From Galdieria sulphuraria (lineage: Eukaryota > Rhodophyta > Bangiophyceae > Galdieriales > Galdieriaceae), in the NCBI RefSeq assembly GCF_000341285.1, contig NW_005178446.1, positions 101,107-165,106 on the forward strand: a stretch of 64,000 nucleotides of DNA, in the 5' to 3' direction. Made by a program: the position numbers and the translations under genes. Below, piece by piece: positions 21,883-32,851 of this stretch. The notes beneath the pieces are model-generated. The model had not been told where the DNA came from. It did no database searches and saw only the letters and a list, made by a program, of their open reading frames with translations. The first letter of the stretch is position 1; each line of letters opens with the position of its first letter.

Positions 21883-23150
21883 ATGGCTTCTTTGCCGAGT
21901 GTCCAGTTTCTTTCACAACTTCAGAGTGTTAACCCAATATTTAACGGTTTTTCAAAAGATACAAAAAGTTCAAGTAGTTCAATTGGTTCTTCTCTACATT
22001 CTTTCGGTATCGGTGGCCAATACCAAAGAGCGTCCCATAGCTTCTCGGCTTCATCGCCTTCCGAGAGTAAAGTACCCTCGTTTGTACTCCCTCATCTTGT
22101 GGCACCTTCCATTTCAGAAGATGGTATCACACTGTATTTGAAATATGCTTTAGGAGGAGCAATTTGTTGTTCCGTCACACATTCTTCTACCGTTCCTATT
22201 GACGTGGTGAAGACCCGTTTGCAGACAGATCCTGGTCGTTATAAAGGCATGGTTGACGGATTCCGCACGATAGTAAAGGAGGAAGGTGCTTCAATGCTCT
22301 TACAGGGTTTGGGACCTACAGCAGTTGGATACTTTCTACAAGGAACCTTCAAATTCGGATTTTATGAGTTTTTCAAAAAATACTCTAGTGAACTGGCTGG
22401 ACCTGAAAACGCCGTTACGTTTCGGTTTCCTATATGGTTGACTGCTGGGGCTTGTGCAGAATTCATTGCGGACCTTTTCTTGTGTCCTTTGGAGGCAACA
22501 AGAATTCGTCTAGTCGCCGAACCTTCGTTTGCCAAAGGCTTGACTGATGGTTTCATGAAACTTGCTAAAGAGGAAGGGTTTGTGGGTCTGTACAAGGGTT
22601 TGGGACCGATTCTCTTTAAGCAAGTGCCTTATACGTAAGTATATGCCTGTTTCTTTTACTTTGAGAAACCGTTCATATCCTTTTGTAGAATGGCCAAGTT
22701 TTCAGTTTTTGAAACAGCACAGGAAGTAATCTACAGAACGTTGAGGAATATTGGTTATCCTCGCGAAAGTATGTCAGAAGGTATGCAACTAGTCGTCAGT
22801 CTCAACTCAGGTGTCCTTGCCGGACTTGCTGCTGCAATTGTATCCCAGCCTGCAGACACTGTCCTTTCGAAAATCAATCAAGTGAAGACAGAAGGTTCTA
22901 CAGCAAAGGCAATTGTTACGATTATGAAACAGCTTGGTTTTCGAAAACTGTTCTTGGGAATCGGACCCCGGTGTTTGATGGTTGGGTGGCTAACTGCAGG
23001 TAAGAAGCTCATTGTTATTTCATATATTTGATTGCAAGTTTTGATGTGACTTGATTAGGTCAATTTTTCATTTACGACTATGTGAAGCAGCTTCTTGGTA
23101 TCTTCCCTACGCAACAAAGCGCTCCCAAGCCGATTGCTGCCAAGGTTTGA
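21883..23150 (+). CDS. Mitochondrial phosphate carrier (SLC25A3/PIC type)
   Basis: Inner-membrane carrier importing phosphate (H+ symport) for ATP synthesis. Three exons (introns 22635-22688 and 23000-23058) give 384 residues. Three mitochondrial carrier repeats are visible, each with the P-x-D/E-x-x-[KR] signature or a variant: STVPIDVVKTRLQTDP, LCPLEATRIRLVAEP and VSQPADTVLSKINQ. Phosphate carrier blocks are GPTAVGYFLQGTFKFGFYEFFKK, AEFIADLFLCPLEA and LFKQVPYTMAKFSVFE. About 80 N-terminal residues rich in Ser precede the first helix, longer than in yeast and perhaps a targeting leader. The carrier family is certain; phosphate specificity is highly likely. Confidence 0.93.
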
Positions 23151-23510
23151 AACCATGTAACTAATGTAAGTTCTCGTAAGAACCGGAATCCTTGCTTTGT
23201 CATCGAAGGACAGGTTTGAACAAGCCCGTTCTAATATTACTTGTAACCCCAGTGTTTGTTTCATGCTTGTCTTGGAATTTCTTTCAGTCTTTCTTTTCAA
23301 ATAAAGATGAATTTGAGATGTTTTGTTTGTTGGTAACTGATGAACAGGCTTTCTCTTTATATTTTAATGATCTAAACCATCAAGATTAATGCTATTATAT
23401 CCATAGTTGATAAGTCATGCTCCCATGAAACAAAACGTTCGCATCAAAAGAAGAACAGCTACTTTTACAACTGCCAATCTGGATCACTCGCTACGAAGCC
23501 CAACGACAAA
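23151..23510. other. intergenic, convergent 3' ends
   Basis: The plus-strand carrier and minus-strand PNUTS-like gene converge here. Only 3' UTR sequence is expected. Confidence 0.4.
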
Positions 23511-26065
23511 TTATTTCTTCACAGATTTTGGATGCGGGACTTTGTAGGGAACTTTGACATGCATAAACCGACAAGAGTCACCATTTGCACAAGTTCCTTG
23601 ATTATAAAAGTAGCAAATGTTGGTCTTTTTGGAAGCATTGGTCTTTTTATCATCCACACTTCTCTTTACAATGGAATGACTACTTCCATAAGAGTCCACA
23701 CTCCCTATGGTCATATTTCCGGGATCTTGATGATTTAATGCATCTGAATATGCTGACACAAAGGAAGACTTATTTTGTTGTGCATACGCAAAGAATGGAG
23801 CACCTGGACCTTGAAAAGGTTGTTGATTCATTACTGCTCGTTGGCTTTGTTGGGCCAATTGCTGCAAAAGCAATGGATCTATATTACTCTGAGAAGACGG
23901 TAATGAATTTACCATTGATAAACCAGACGAAAACAAATTAGTTCCTGGATATGTTACTGAAGTAGATGGTAATCCATGTACAGCACTGTCTGTTCCATTA
24001 TTGTTTTGTTGACCGTAGTTCACAGACTGCCTTGCTTGCATAGCACCGGTCAAAGTGCTATTACCTGTCATCGAAGCCCCAAATGCCGACAATAACGATT
24101 GCAGTACTGACGGGTTTTGCTGTAACATCTGAAGGACATTGCTATTGTTATCAAATGAAGCCTGTGAAGGAAAATTATTCACAGAAGGCTGCTGAGAAGC
24201 AGCTTGGTTTTCTTTAAATGTCATATTGGAATGCTTTGATAACTGCTGAGAAGCATGAGAAGATGTTTCAATAGACTCTAAAGGTATTTCTTGTAAAGGT
24301 GAAAGTTCAATGGGTTTGTGCTCTGGAGATGAAGGTGAATAATAATTCCTATCTGAATACCGTTCTGGAACCATTTGAACGGTTCTTTCTCTGCTGGTTT
24401 TTTCTACGCTTTCCAATCCTGGAACTACAGCATGTTCAACGAGAATGAAGGCTGGGTTTCTCCATTCCATTTCCTCTTTCATTTCTCGAACAACTTTTTC
24501 AAAATGTTCACTTTTGGCTTGAAATAGAGACTTCTCCATTTCTCGCTCCCTTTTCTTATGGGCTTCAAACGTTTCACTATGTTGAATTCCTGACGAACTT
24601 TGTCCACTGGCATCGATTGATGACAAACCTGCTTCCTCCCTTTCCCACTGGCGAAGCTGTTCAATGTTTTCAATTTCATGAACAGTAACCAGCTTTTCCG
24701 GAGGTGCAAACTGTACCCTTTTTTTAGACACAACATTATGACTATCCGCTCCAGGTTTAGACGACTGCTCGAAACGTTCCTGTGTACCGTTAGCATTCTT
24801 CCATTCACTCGTAAACACTGATGGGGAAGTATCCTCAGCAATATGGGCTTTCCCAGGACTGAGGGGAGAGGTCGATAAGCTTGACAATTTTGAAGATGTG
24901 TTACGCTTCGAAATGGTCACATTCGGCACAGTTGTTCCAAAAAGGGCATCGTCTGAAAGAGTAACTGGATTTTGATTCGGTTTTTGAGACTTTGCAAAGT
25001 CCACCTCTGTTTGGTTCTCAAAGCCCTTCGAAAGTGTTTTTTGTCTCTTCTTCAAGCTATCTACGTTGCCTGTGCGGGACCTAAACAAGCGTTATATACA
25101 ATGACATACTATCAAGAAATACAAACCTCTTTGATGTTTGAGTTTTCAAGTCTCCTTCTTCCTGCTTTGATGCTTCAATGACAGTTTTCTTCCACATTGT
25201 GACGATGGTCTTCGCTAACTTAATTGCAAGAGAAAACCAAGGTTCTTCCTGTGCCGATACAGTCATTGACGACCTAGATAATGAGTACACCTTCCTTGCC
25301 ACTTCCTTGTGTGACTTTAAATCATCCTAGACAAAATTTGTAAAAAACAAAGTCAATAAATCGCGAAGAACAAACCGTCGACAAAGGAATATTTTTAAGT
25401 AATGCAAGAGTAACAACTACACACTGCCATTGATGGTTCCTGTGAAACATATCCAACTGTCGGCCAAGAACGGTCAATGTTTCACTTTCCCAAATCTCAC
25501 TTATATCAGACACCAGTGAACTAGGAACTTCCAAATAATTTTCATGTGTAATTTTTCTTGATAACTCTTGAATTTGACGAGACAATACTTCTCTATCTAA
25601 TCTTTGAGGAACCTGCGGAGCACTTGCACACCTCTCAGTTAGAAATGGAGAAAGTCGGTGATTTCTTTTTGATGTATTCTGTTTTTCAAGTTCTTCCAAA
25701 GTCCCCGTCTCCAATCGACTATCTAGCGCCGTATCGGCTGACTCAGTTGCTGACTCTGATTTCCGTGAGATGCTGTCACCTTCCCGAGTCAAATACCCCA
25801 TTCCGACACCCTCTGCATTATTTTTTTCGTAAGAAGAGTCAATGCTCTTCTGGTTTCCGTCAGTTGAATTCATCCAGACACCCTTCGAGTCAACAACCGA
25901 AGACTGGGAAGTCAACTGTAGGTTGGCGCGCCCAATATAAGAATCAACCACGCTACCAAGTGACGCTTGAACGCCGGAACTTATTATGTGCTTAAAGCTG
26001 TCAAGCTCACTCGGCGACTCTTCTGTGGTGACATCCGCACGGTAACTCTCGTTAGACTTCTCCAT
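23511..26065 (-). CDS. PPP1R10: PNUTS-like PP1 regulatory subunit (TFIIS-N, RVxF, CCCH)
   Basis: Probable nuclear targeting subunit of protein phosphatase 1, which in animals acts in transcription termination. Three exons (introns 25327-25375 and 25081-25126) give 819 residues. The parts come in PNUTS order. There is a TFIIS-N/LW-type helical domain (VTLALLKNIPLST joined to DDLKSHKEVARKVYSLSRS, then IKLAKTIVTMWKKTV), and then a PP1-docking RVxF motif (KKRVQFAPPEKLVTV, about residue 410). A long Ser/Gln/Asn-rich region follows, and last a CCCH finger (CYFYNQGTCANGDSCRFMH) near the end. The start codon is the ATG at 26065. Overall similarity outside these parts is low, so the name rests on architecture. 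Confidence 0.8.
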
Positions 26066-26291
26066 GTGCAATATCTAAAAATTTCTGGACGCTCCACTAG
26101 TAACTCACTCCTTCAAAACTCACGAACCGAACCCTATAAGCTGTAAGTCTTCGTCACCTTCTGAGAAACAACCCTCTAAGCAAACGCATTAAAAAGCCTC
26201 GCCTCGCTAAATAATGGCGCAAACAATTTCCGGAAATATGAGAGTTGTGTGGATAACGTTTAGAATGCTAAATTGACTGATTGGCCTTGAT
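26066..26291. promoter_or_regulatory. divergent promoter, PNUTS-like / SEC16
   Basis: 226 bp between two divergent start codons, with no ORF, so promoters for both genes lie here. Confidence 0.45.
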
Positions 26292-29200
26292 ATGAACTCG
26301 CGAAACTTTCATATTTCTTCACGGAGAGAGAGTGAACGAAAGGAAGAAGATGACCTTGCTCATATTTTTTCCATACCAACGCAATCAAGTCAGGAAAGTT
26401 CTCAGCAGAGTGGTCACACAGTTGACAGGCAGTCACAGTCCTTTATTGATTCGGAGCAACCGGTTTATATTGGAGAAACTGCAACCTGGGAAGCTCCATC
26501 GTGGAAGTTGAGCGTTGAAGACTCTAACAATGGAGATTCTCAAAGAACAAACCGAAAAGGAAGTGCAGGAAGTTTTCTGACAAACATACAAAGTGGGCCC
26601 ACCGAGAAAGAAGCAGTCAAACCTCAAGGAACAACTTTACCTGTCCAATCCACTTCAGAATTTTCGTCTAATGCGTTGTCGGAAAGGAAGAAGAGACTAG
26701 AAGCTGTTATCGGCGCTGCAAAGGAGAGAGCATCAAGGAGTTTTGGGAGTCCTTCCACTTCTGGTGAAAGCTTTATTAGGCAACCAAAAGTTAAGGGAGA
26801 AAACGTTGACGAAAGAAGCGAAAGACCGAAACTGACTGCTCGTGCGATTAGGGAAAGATTGGCAGCCTCCAAGTATGCATCCTTCCGTACGCGAAGTACT
26901 GCGGGAAGCAGTGTGTCTTCCACGACTTCCTTGCCTGTTTCAAGACATAATGAGGAACGGTCACCAGTAATTTCCCGATCACCTGCAACTTCTAGAAGGA
27001 AGCCAGTGTTAGATGCACGTTCAATAACTGGAACTGAGTCATACAATGCTACTTTTCATGAACGTTTTACTTCAACTTCTTCGTTCGATGACAAAATCCG
27101 TTCAGCAGATGAACTACTTTCCAGACTAGAAATGAATACAAGTTCGAGTTCTAAACAATTCGTTTCACAACTAGAGCATGACAATGAAGAAGAATCAGCA
27201 ATACAGAAAACTTCGGAGATGAGAAGCAGTCAAGAATCCTTCGTAAGTTCTTCGGCCTTAGCAACGAACGAGTCAAAGTGCTTGAGCTCATATAGCGGGT
27301 CCATTCAGGAAGCGAACACCACAGGCTTGGACAAATCGCTTTCTCCTCGCAAACCAGAGCAACCGTCATTCCATTTCGTAGATTCAGGTAGAATGAATAC
27401 TTCGGATGATTTATCATGTATTTTTGAAACAAAGGATCCATTTGAGTTTCAATTTTCTCCATTTGACGTACCAACTCAGGTTGAATTTGGTTCAGATGGA
27501 AACAGTCAACAAGTGGAACAGAACTTGTTGAATTATCCAAGTAGCTTTGAATTTTCACAAAAAGATACAGGTGTGTTAGATTCATTAGAGCATAGTACTG
27601 AAGAACAGAAATATTTCGCATTACCTGTAAATAATTGGAGAAATGATGATGTTATTAACTCAGGCAATGAAAACCTACCGTTGGTAGCTTCGCCATCATC
27701 TAATGTAGAAGATCTTTCATGTATTTTTCAGAACGAGGGACAGAATAACTTTTCATCACTTTTATCTAACGTACAAGAGCCTCTAGATGATACACCAATT
27801 GCTCTTCAAAGTGAAGATAGGAACATTGGTTTGGAACCTACATTTGAAGTATCCAGAGGTGGTCATTTTGCCTTTGACAATTCTACTTTTGCTTCTGGGA
27901 ATAGTTCAGTTGGGACATTGTCTTACAGAACTAAAAACGACCCAGTTTACATGAAAGAGGAAATGGAAGAGGTTCATTTAGGAGACTCCGAACCTGGCGA
28001 AGATGCAGTTGAGCAAAGTCGTTTTGGTGGATCTTTAAACAGCCAAAATGCTTTTCTTCCTTCGTTTTCGATAGATGCAAGGCAAACTCAAACCAGCTTT
28101 AAATCCTTGGAGAGTAATGCACATTTCGAAAGCTCTCCAATCTTTCCCGAAAAACACGCTATTGTTTGCTTTGGTCCACATGGATACTTGTTAACGTCAT
28201 TTCCGCACATGATTCCTGGTTTTCGTGTTTGGAACGGTAGAGAATATGTAGAAGATAGCTCGTCAGTAGTGGTGAAACCCGGCGCCATAAATATCGTTCC
28301 CTTTATTGAAATAGTGGAAGATACTGAGGAACGGTTCTTTGAATGTATTCGAAATTTACATGAGGATTTGATATACAGTCTTGGAGTGGAGCCAATGAAA
28401 ACATTTTGTGAAAAAATTGCCTTAAGCTGCAAAAGGCGCTCAGAGAGCCTTCTCTGGAATATATTGAAAGTTCTTTCAAGTCATTCGAAGGAAACAGAGT
28501 GGCATTCCTTATGTATTGAACTCAAATCTATTCTTAGTACAACACAGGAGGACGAGTTTGCATCTTTAACTGCACAATTGGGTAAAACCGGAAATGTGAA
28601 TGACTTCAATGTTCGTTCTCTCGAACATTTGTCCTCAAAGTCATCGAAATTAGACCATTTTCTGCAAACTGCAGTAGCAACAGAGAACTGGACTCTAGCA
28701 CTAATTCTAAGCAGACTAGTTGGTAGTTCACTTAGGGAACATATAACGAGACAGTTTTTGTACGGTCAACTACAAGATTTACCTCTCATTCGCTTTCTCA
28801 TACTACTATCAAATGATGTTGTCCCAAATCTTAGCGAATTGGAGTCAGTCAATTGGATAACTGCGACGAGTATACTTATCGATTGTGACACAGGTTATAG
28901 GGAAAAGGGTCTTACAGCCTTGGGTGATCATTTGTTGATGCATCGGTCAGATATATTTGCATCCCACTGTTGTTATATTCTTGCTGGAAATCCTTTATGT
29001 TTTGATAGTTTCTTTGCTTCCAGACTGTTGTGGGAAGAAAAGGGTCTACGCATGATATTGGTTGGTGCAGATCCGCATTCTTCCGTTCGTGCGTCCTTGA
29101 CAAGTATTCCTTCAATCATGAGAACAATTTTTTATTTGTATTTAAGAGAAAATCGACTGCCGAATCTGATGAGTCCCTTTTTACTGCATCTAGCTTACGT

Positions 29201-30479
29201 TTTAGTCGAAACTGGTCGCTTGGTGCTGGCAAAGCGCTTATGTGGTTTCTTAGTTAACAAAGCACATACTTTATTAAAGTCGAACGATCCTCATTTTGTT
29301 TCGGAAGCGCAACGGTTAACGGCAGTGTATTATTCATATTTAGAGCGATTGGATGAAAGGCTACAGAAGATGTTACTCGATGATAGTTACGAGCAAGGAG
29401 AACATGGTGTGAGTTTGACAAGGTCACTTTCAAAAGTATTTCGTAGCATTGCCAAAACAGGCTCCAAAAAAAATCTTCGTCCCCGTAGTAGTTCCAATAG
29501 CAGTTGGGAGTCATTTGCAGCAGCCGCTGTGAGTATTATTGCACCTGCAGAGGAAAACGATACCACATCTTCTTCCAAATATGTACGCAATTCTAATATA
29601 ATTCCCTCATCAGAAACTACAAATACAGAGAATATCCCGAATGTGGTGGCATCACCAGTTCGTTCAAATGAATCAGCAGGACAAGGACAGTCGCCGTTTC
29701 AAAGTAAGATTTCTTCTACCAAGCAAAATTCAGAAGTTATAAGTGAGAAAACCTCTCCTAAAGGAACCCCCAACAAGGAGACTGCACACGGAAAACTCGC
29801 AAGCAATCAGCCATTCAGTAAAGGTGACTTTCCAAACAGTGCACCAGGTACGAGAGTAGCAGCAGAAGACAATATACAACGTACTTCGAATGGTAGTCAA
29901 AGTGGAGTTGAAAATGGTTCACATGAGAAAAAACAATCCTCAAGACGTTCATTGAGTTCTTTTCTAATGGAGAAACTTACAAAAATCGCGGGGCCGAAAC
30001 AAGCCAACCTTGGTAAAGAGAACAAGTTTTACTATGATGAAAAGTTGGGTAGATGGATTTGTGAGGGTGGAGAGGAAAACAATGAAGAAGTTCCACCACC
30101 ACCACCCTCCAAGCCTTTGGACTCGTCCAACATATCGCAGAATACTTATATGAAAGAACCTGAAGAGATACAGGATGATATGCATCGTGCTATGTCAAGG
30201 CGTCGTTGGAGTGCCCGAGCGAGATATGTTGATACATTTGGACAAGCCGATCAAATAAGTGGCACGAAACCGCCTCTTGTAGTTCCTCCTTCGGCAGCAA
30301 CTCGACAGCTGTTTAAGCACTCAGATCCAAGTGACAATCCGCAATTTGGTTTTAGTATGTTTACTCCCGTTCCGACTCAGAGTAGCTTTTCGGATAAAGA
30401 CAATACAGATTGGAATGCGTCGAGTTATTCGGAGTCTCCTGTGAATAATGTTTATGATGCAACTGGTACAAATAACTAA
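26292..30479 (+). CDS. SEC16: SEC16, ER exit site scaffold
   Basis: Large peripheral protein that organises COPII coat assembly at ER exit sites by binding Sec13, Sec23 and Sar1. One uninterrupted frame of 1395 residues. Residues 1-600 are disordered, Ser/Gln/Glu-rich, with repeated acidic D-L-S-C-I-F type motifs (DDLSCIFETKD; EDLSCIFQNEG). The conserved central domain begins near residue 615 (HAIVCFGPHGYLLTSFP) and runs into the helical ACE1-type Sec13-binding region (WTLALILSRLVGSSLREH; LGDHLLMHRSDIFASHCCYILAG; HLAYVLVETGRLVLAKRLC) to about residue 1030. The C-terminal motif NKFYYDEKLGRWICEGGE, followed by PPPPPS, is typical of SEC16. It is intron-free, unlike most neighbours. Confidence 0.93.
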   Translation: MNSRNFHISSRRESERKEEDDLAHIFSIPTQSSQESSQQSGHTVDRQSQSFIDSEQPVYIGETATWEAPSWKLSVEDSNNGDSQRTNRKGSAGSFLTNIQSGPTEKEAVKPQGTTLPVQSTSEFSSNALSERKKRLEAVIGAAKERASRSFGSPSTSGESFIRQPKVKGENVDERSERPKLTARAIRERLAASKYASFRTRSTAGSSVSSTTSLPVSRHNEERSPVISRSPATSRRKPVLDARSITGTESYNATFHERFTSTSSFDDKIRSADELLSRLEMNTSSSSKQFVSQLEHDNEEESAIQKTSEMRSSQESFVSSSALATNESKCLSSYSGSIQEANTTGLDKSLSPRKPEQPSFHFVDSGRMNTSDDLSCIFETKDPFEFQFSPFDVPTQVEFGSDGNSQQVEQNLLNYPSSFEFSQKDTGVLDSLEHSTEEQKYFALPVNNWRNDDVINSGNENLPLVASPSSNVEDLSCIFQNEGQNNFSSLLSNVQEPLDDTPIALQSEDRNIGLEPTFEVSRGGHFAFDNSTFASGNSSVGTLSYRTKNDPVYMKEEMEEVHLGDSEPGEDAVEQSRFGGSLNSQNAFLPSFSIDARQTQTSFKSLESNAHFESSPIFPEKHAIVCFGPHGYLLTSFPHMIPGFRVWNGREYVEDSSSVVVKPGAINIVPFIEIVEDTEERFFECIRNLHEDLIYSLGVEPMKTFCEKIALSCKRRSESLLWNILKVLSSHSKETEWHSLCIELKSILSTTQEDEFASLTAQLGKTGNVNDFNVRSLEHLSSKSSKLDHFLQTAVATENWTLALILSRLVGSSLREHITRQFLYGQLQDLPLIRFLILLSNDVVPNLSELESVNWITATSILIDCDTGYREKGLTALGDHLLMHRSDIFASHCCYILAGNPLCFDSFFASRLLWEEKGLRMILVGADPHSSVRASLTSIPSIMRTIFYLYLRENRLPNLMSPFLLHLAYVLVETGRLVLAKRLCGFLVNKAHTLLKSNDPHFVSEAQRLTAVYYSYLERLDERLQKMLLDDSYEQGEHGVSLTRSLSKVFRSIAKTGSKKNLRPRSSSNSSWESFAAAAVSIIAPAEENDTTSSSKYVRNSNIIPSSETTNTENIPNVVASPVRSNESAGQGQSPFQSKISSTKQNSEVISEKTSPKGTPNKETAHGKLASNQPFSKGDFPNSAPGTRVAAEDNIQRTSNGSQSGVENGSHEKKQSSRRSLSSFLMEKLTKIAGPKQANLGKENKFYYDEKLGRWICEGGEENNEEVPPPPPSKPLDSSNISQNTYMKEPEEIQDDMHRAMSRRRWSARARYVDTFGQADQISGTKPPLVVPPSAATRQLFKHSDPSDNPQFGFSMFTPVPTQSSFSDKDNTDWNASSYSESPVNNVYDATGTNN

Positions 30480-31075
30480 GAAATTGGACAATAAAGCACT
30501 TCTCAGTTCATGACGCGCCATAGCTGTTATCAGTTTGTCGAACCATTCTCTTTTGGTATTGAATATGAATAGACGTTTTCTTGGATACTCATACTTTGAG
30601 AATTTTTGTTATTCCCACGAAATCAGTTCTATTATAACTTAGTTCTAACAATCTTTTAGGTTCGACAACCTGTATCAAATAGGCGAAAGATTGTTGTTCA
30701 ACACATGTTTGAAACTTGTTCTTCTGTTGCCTATTCAAAGTTTAGCACGTCAGTTAACGTGTGAATTCGGAGTGGATAGTGAAGTGTTGCTTAAAGTTCA
30801 CAGAACTAGAGTGCTTTCTTGTTCTTTCGGAATCAAAACAAGAACACAGCATATGCTTGTTGCTCTGAAAAGGAAAATATTAGCTATTACTCAAGCGAAC
30901 CAGACACTTTGCTTGTAAACTACAATGATTATTCTATATCACTATTGAGCCCTTAACTTGAAAGTGAATACTTTTGCATTTGACCAGGACTTTTACAAAT
31001 TTCGTTTTCTGAAATTAGATTTTTGAAGGGGTTGGAAGGCCGATTGGTTTCGTGTTGAGAGAACTTTTTCGTTCC
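30480..31075. other. intergenic, LSM14 upstream
   Basis: About 600 bp. A 75-codon frame at 30691-30918 has no recognisable features. Probably 3' UTR of SEC16 plus promoter and 5' UTR of LSM14. Confidence 0.45.
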
Positions 31076-32735
31076 ATGGACCAAGTACCGCACTTTGACT
31101 TGAGTAATAGTAGACATGAAAGTTATGGGCAGCAGAATCGACCTGTTGGTTCTGGGTTTTCTCCTAGAAATACACAAATACCTCAATGGGCGCCAACTTC
31201 TTCACAGACACTTGCTGCTCCCTACATAGGAGCAAGAGTTTCGTTGATTTCTAACTCAGAAATTCGATATGAAGGTACTTTGGTAGATATTGACACGAAG
31301 GTGGGTTAGAATAGCTCTTTGAAAATCATAGAACTGATGGAGTAGCTTAGGAAAGTACCCTGTCTTTACAAAATGTTAGAACGCTAGGAACAGAAGGAAG
31401 ACCAAGAAATGGACCACAGGTATATTATTTGAAACTGTTGTATTTTTTTAACTTTTCGTCTTCTAGATTCCACCCTCTCCTGAATTATACGATTACATTG
31501 TGTTTAGAGGTTCCGATATAAAGGACTTACAGGTTTTGGAACCTCCTCTACGACAAAATGTATTTCAACAGTATCCTCGATCTCTAGATGACCCTGCAAT
31601 TTTAAGTGGTGGCTCTTCGTACACCCCCCTCGGAGGAATGGGGTATAGTGGATTATATGACTCCCATTCTTTAGGAGGAACAAACTTTGGAACGAATCAA
31701 GGAATTCCTTCTGTAATGCCACAACAGAGTTTTCATTCGCATACTCAACAACAGTATCCTGGAGTCTTTTCACCTTTCCAACACGGTCCTTGGGGTTTGG
31801 TACCAGCGGAGAGTTCTCACGACCCTCTGGAAGCCGAACGGAAAGTGAATATCCCTTTCGGTTCTGACAGACAGGTTCAAGGGACTATGCCATTAGGCGC
31901 GCAACGATTGGAACCCGCCGAAACGGAAACTTCGAAGGCACCTTTGCCTGCAGTTGGAGCACCCTCTAAACCTCGAGGCTGGGGACCACCTCCAACCAAA
32001 GGTTTGGATGCAAGACAGATTAAAGAGTCTACTATTCAAGATATTTCGCAGCAATCAAGAGATACTGAAAGAAAAGATTCGTTTCACAAAGAATTAATAG
32101 AGTCAGAACCAAGTACAAACAATAGCAAAGCAGTAGCAAATGGAGTCGACTCATCGGAGCGTAGTTATATTCGCACTCAACATGGACAAAACTATGATCG
32201 TGGAAGTTATCGAGGTAGAGGTCGGCCATACTATAGAGCTAGCCGAGGAAGTGGTTCTCGAAATCGAAATAGAGTGCAAAATTCCGTTGCTGTTAAGGAA
32301 TCGCGTATAGAAGAGTTTGATGTGGTGGCTATGAACGAAAAATTTGAAAAGGTTCATTTGGAAGAGAAGAATATGGCTGAGCAACAAGTAGTTGGGACAG
32401 AAAGGAAATATGATAAGCAAGTTAGCTTTTTCGATCGTTTATCTTCTTCCACCCACAGAATCGAAGGAAGAGGACAGATCCAAGCTATCTGAGTAAGTTT
32501 TGTAAGGTTTCCCTTCAAAATTTATTTCTTATTAGGATTTTGTAGGATGCGAAAGCTTGACGCCGAAACTTTTGGTCGAGACTCCTTGAGTCAAAGAGGC
32601 GGAGGTGGAGCCTGGCATGGTTCTAATCGTTATGGGGGAAGAGGTCGTCCTCGTTATTATGAGAGTAGTAATTCTGGATATAGTCGACCACATAGTTCAG
32701 GCCGTGTTTATCGTATTCGCGGAAGTACTTCATAA
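31076..32735 (+). CDS. LSM14: LSM14/SCD6/DCP5-type P-body protein with frame break
   Basis: Translational repressor and decapping activator found in P-bodies. Exons: 31076-31300, 31351-31419, 31467-32492 and 32546-32735. The N-terminal LSm domain is clear ([59 protein letters not shown]). A DFDF-like block ([12 protein letters not shown]) and FFD box ([13 protein letters not shown]) follow, and the last exon has the TFG box (LDAETFG) and RGG repeats. Exon 3 reads to a TGA that ends exactly at the donor. The last exon only joins if exon 3 is one base shorter, in which case it reads [11 protein letters not shown] into [10 protein letters not shown]. So there is a one-base frame break in about 32446-32460: sequencing error, mutation or recoding. 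The start is the first ATG in the frame. Confidence 0.88.
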
Positions 32736-32851
32736 ATGGAAATGGGAAATGTTGTGTTGTCAGTTATATGTGAGTTTTTTGACACTCTTTTATTAGAATA
32801 GAGTCATTTTTATATGAGTAATCCATGACAAAGTTAAATAGTCGTATAAAT

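Noticed and set aside
30691-30918. 75-codon frame upstream of LSM14
   Set aside because: No domain, no conserved wording, and it lies where promoter and 5' UTR are expected.
32431-32457. 22-nt intron as the cause of the LSM14 frame break
   Set aside because: It would restore frame, but no other intron here is under 44 nt and it would cut into the FFD box; a one-base error or mutation is simpler.
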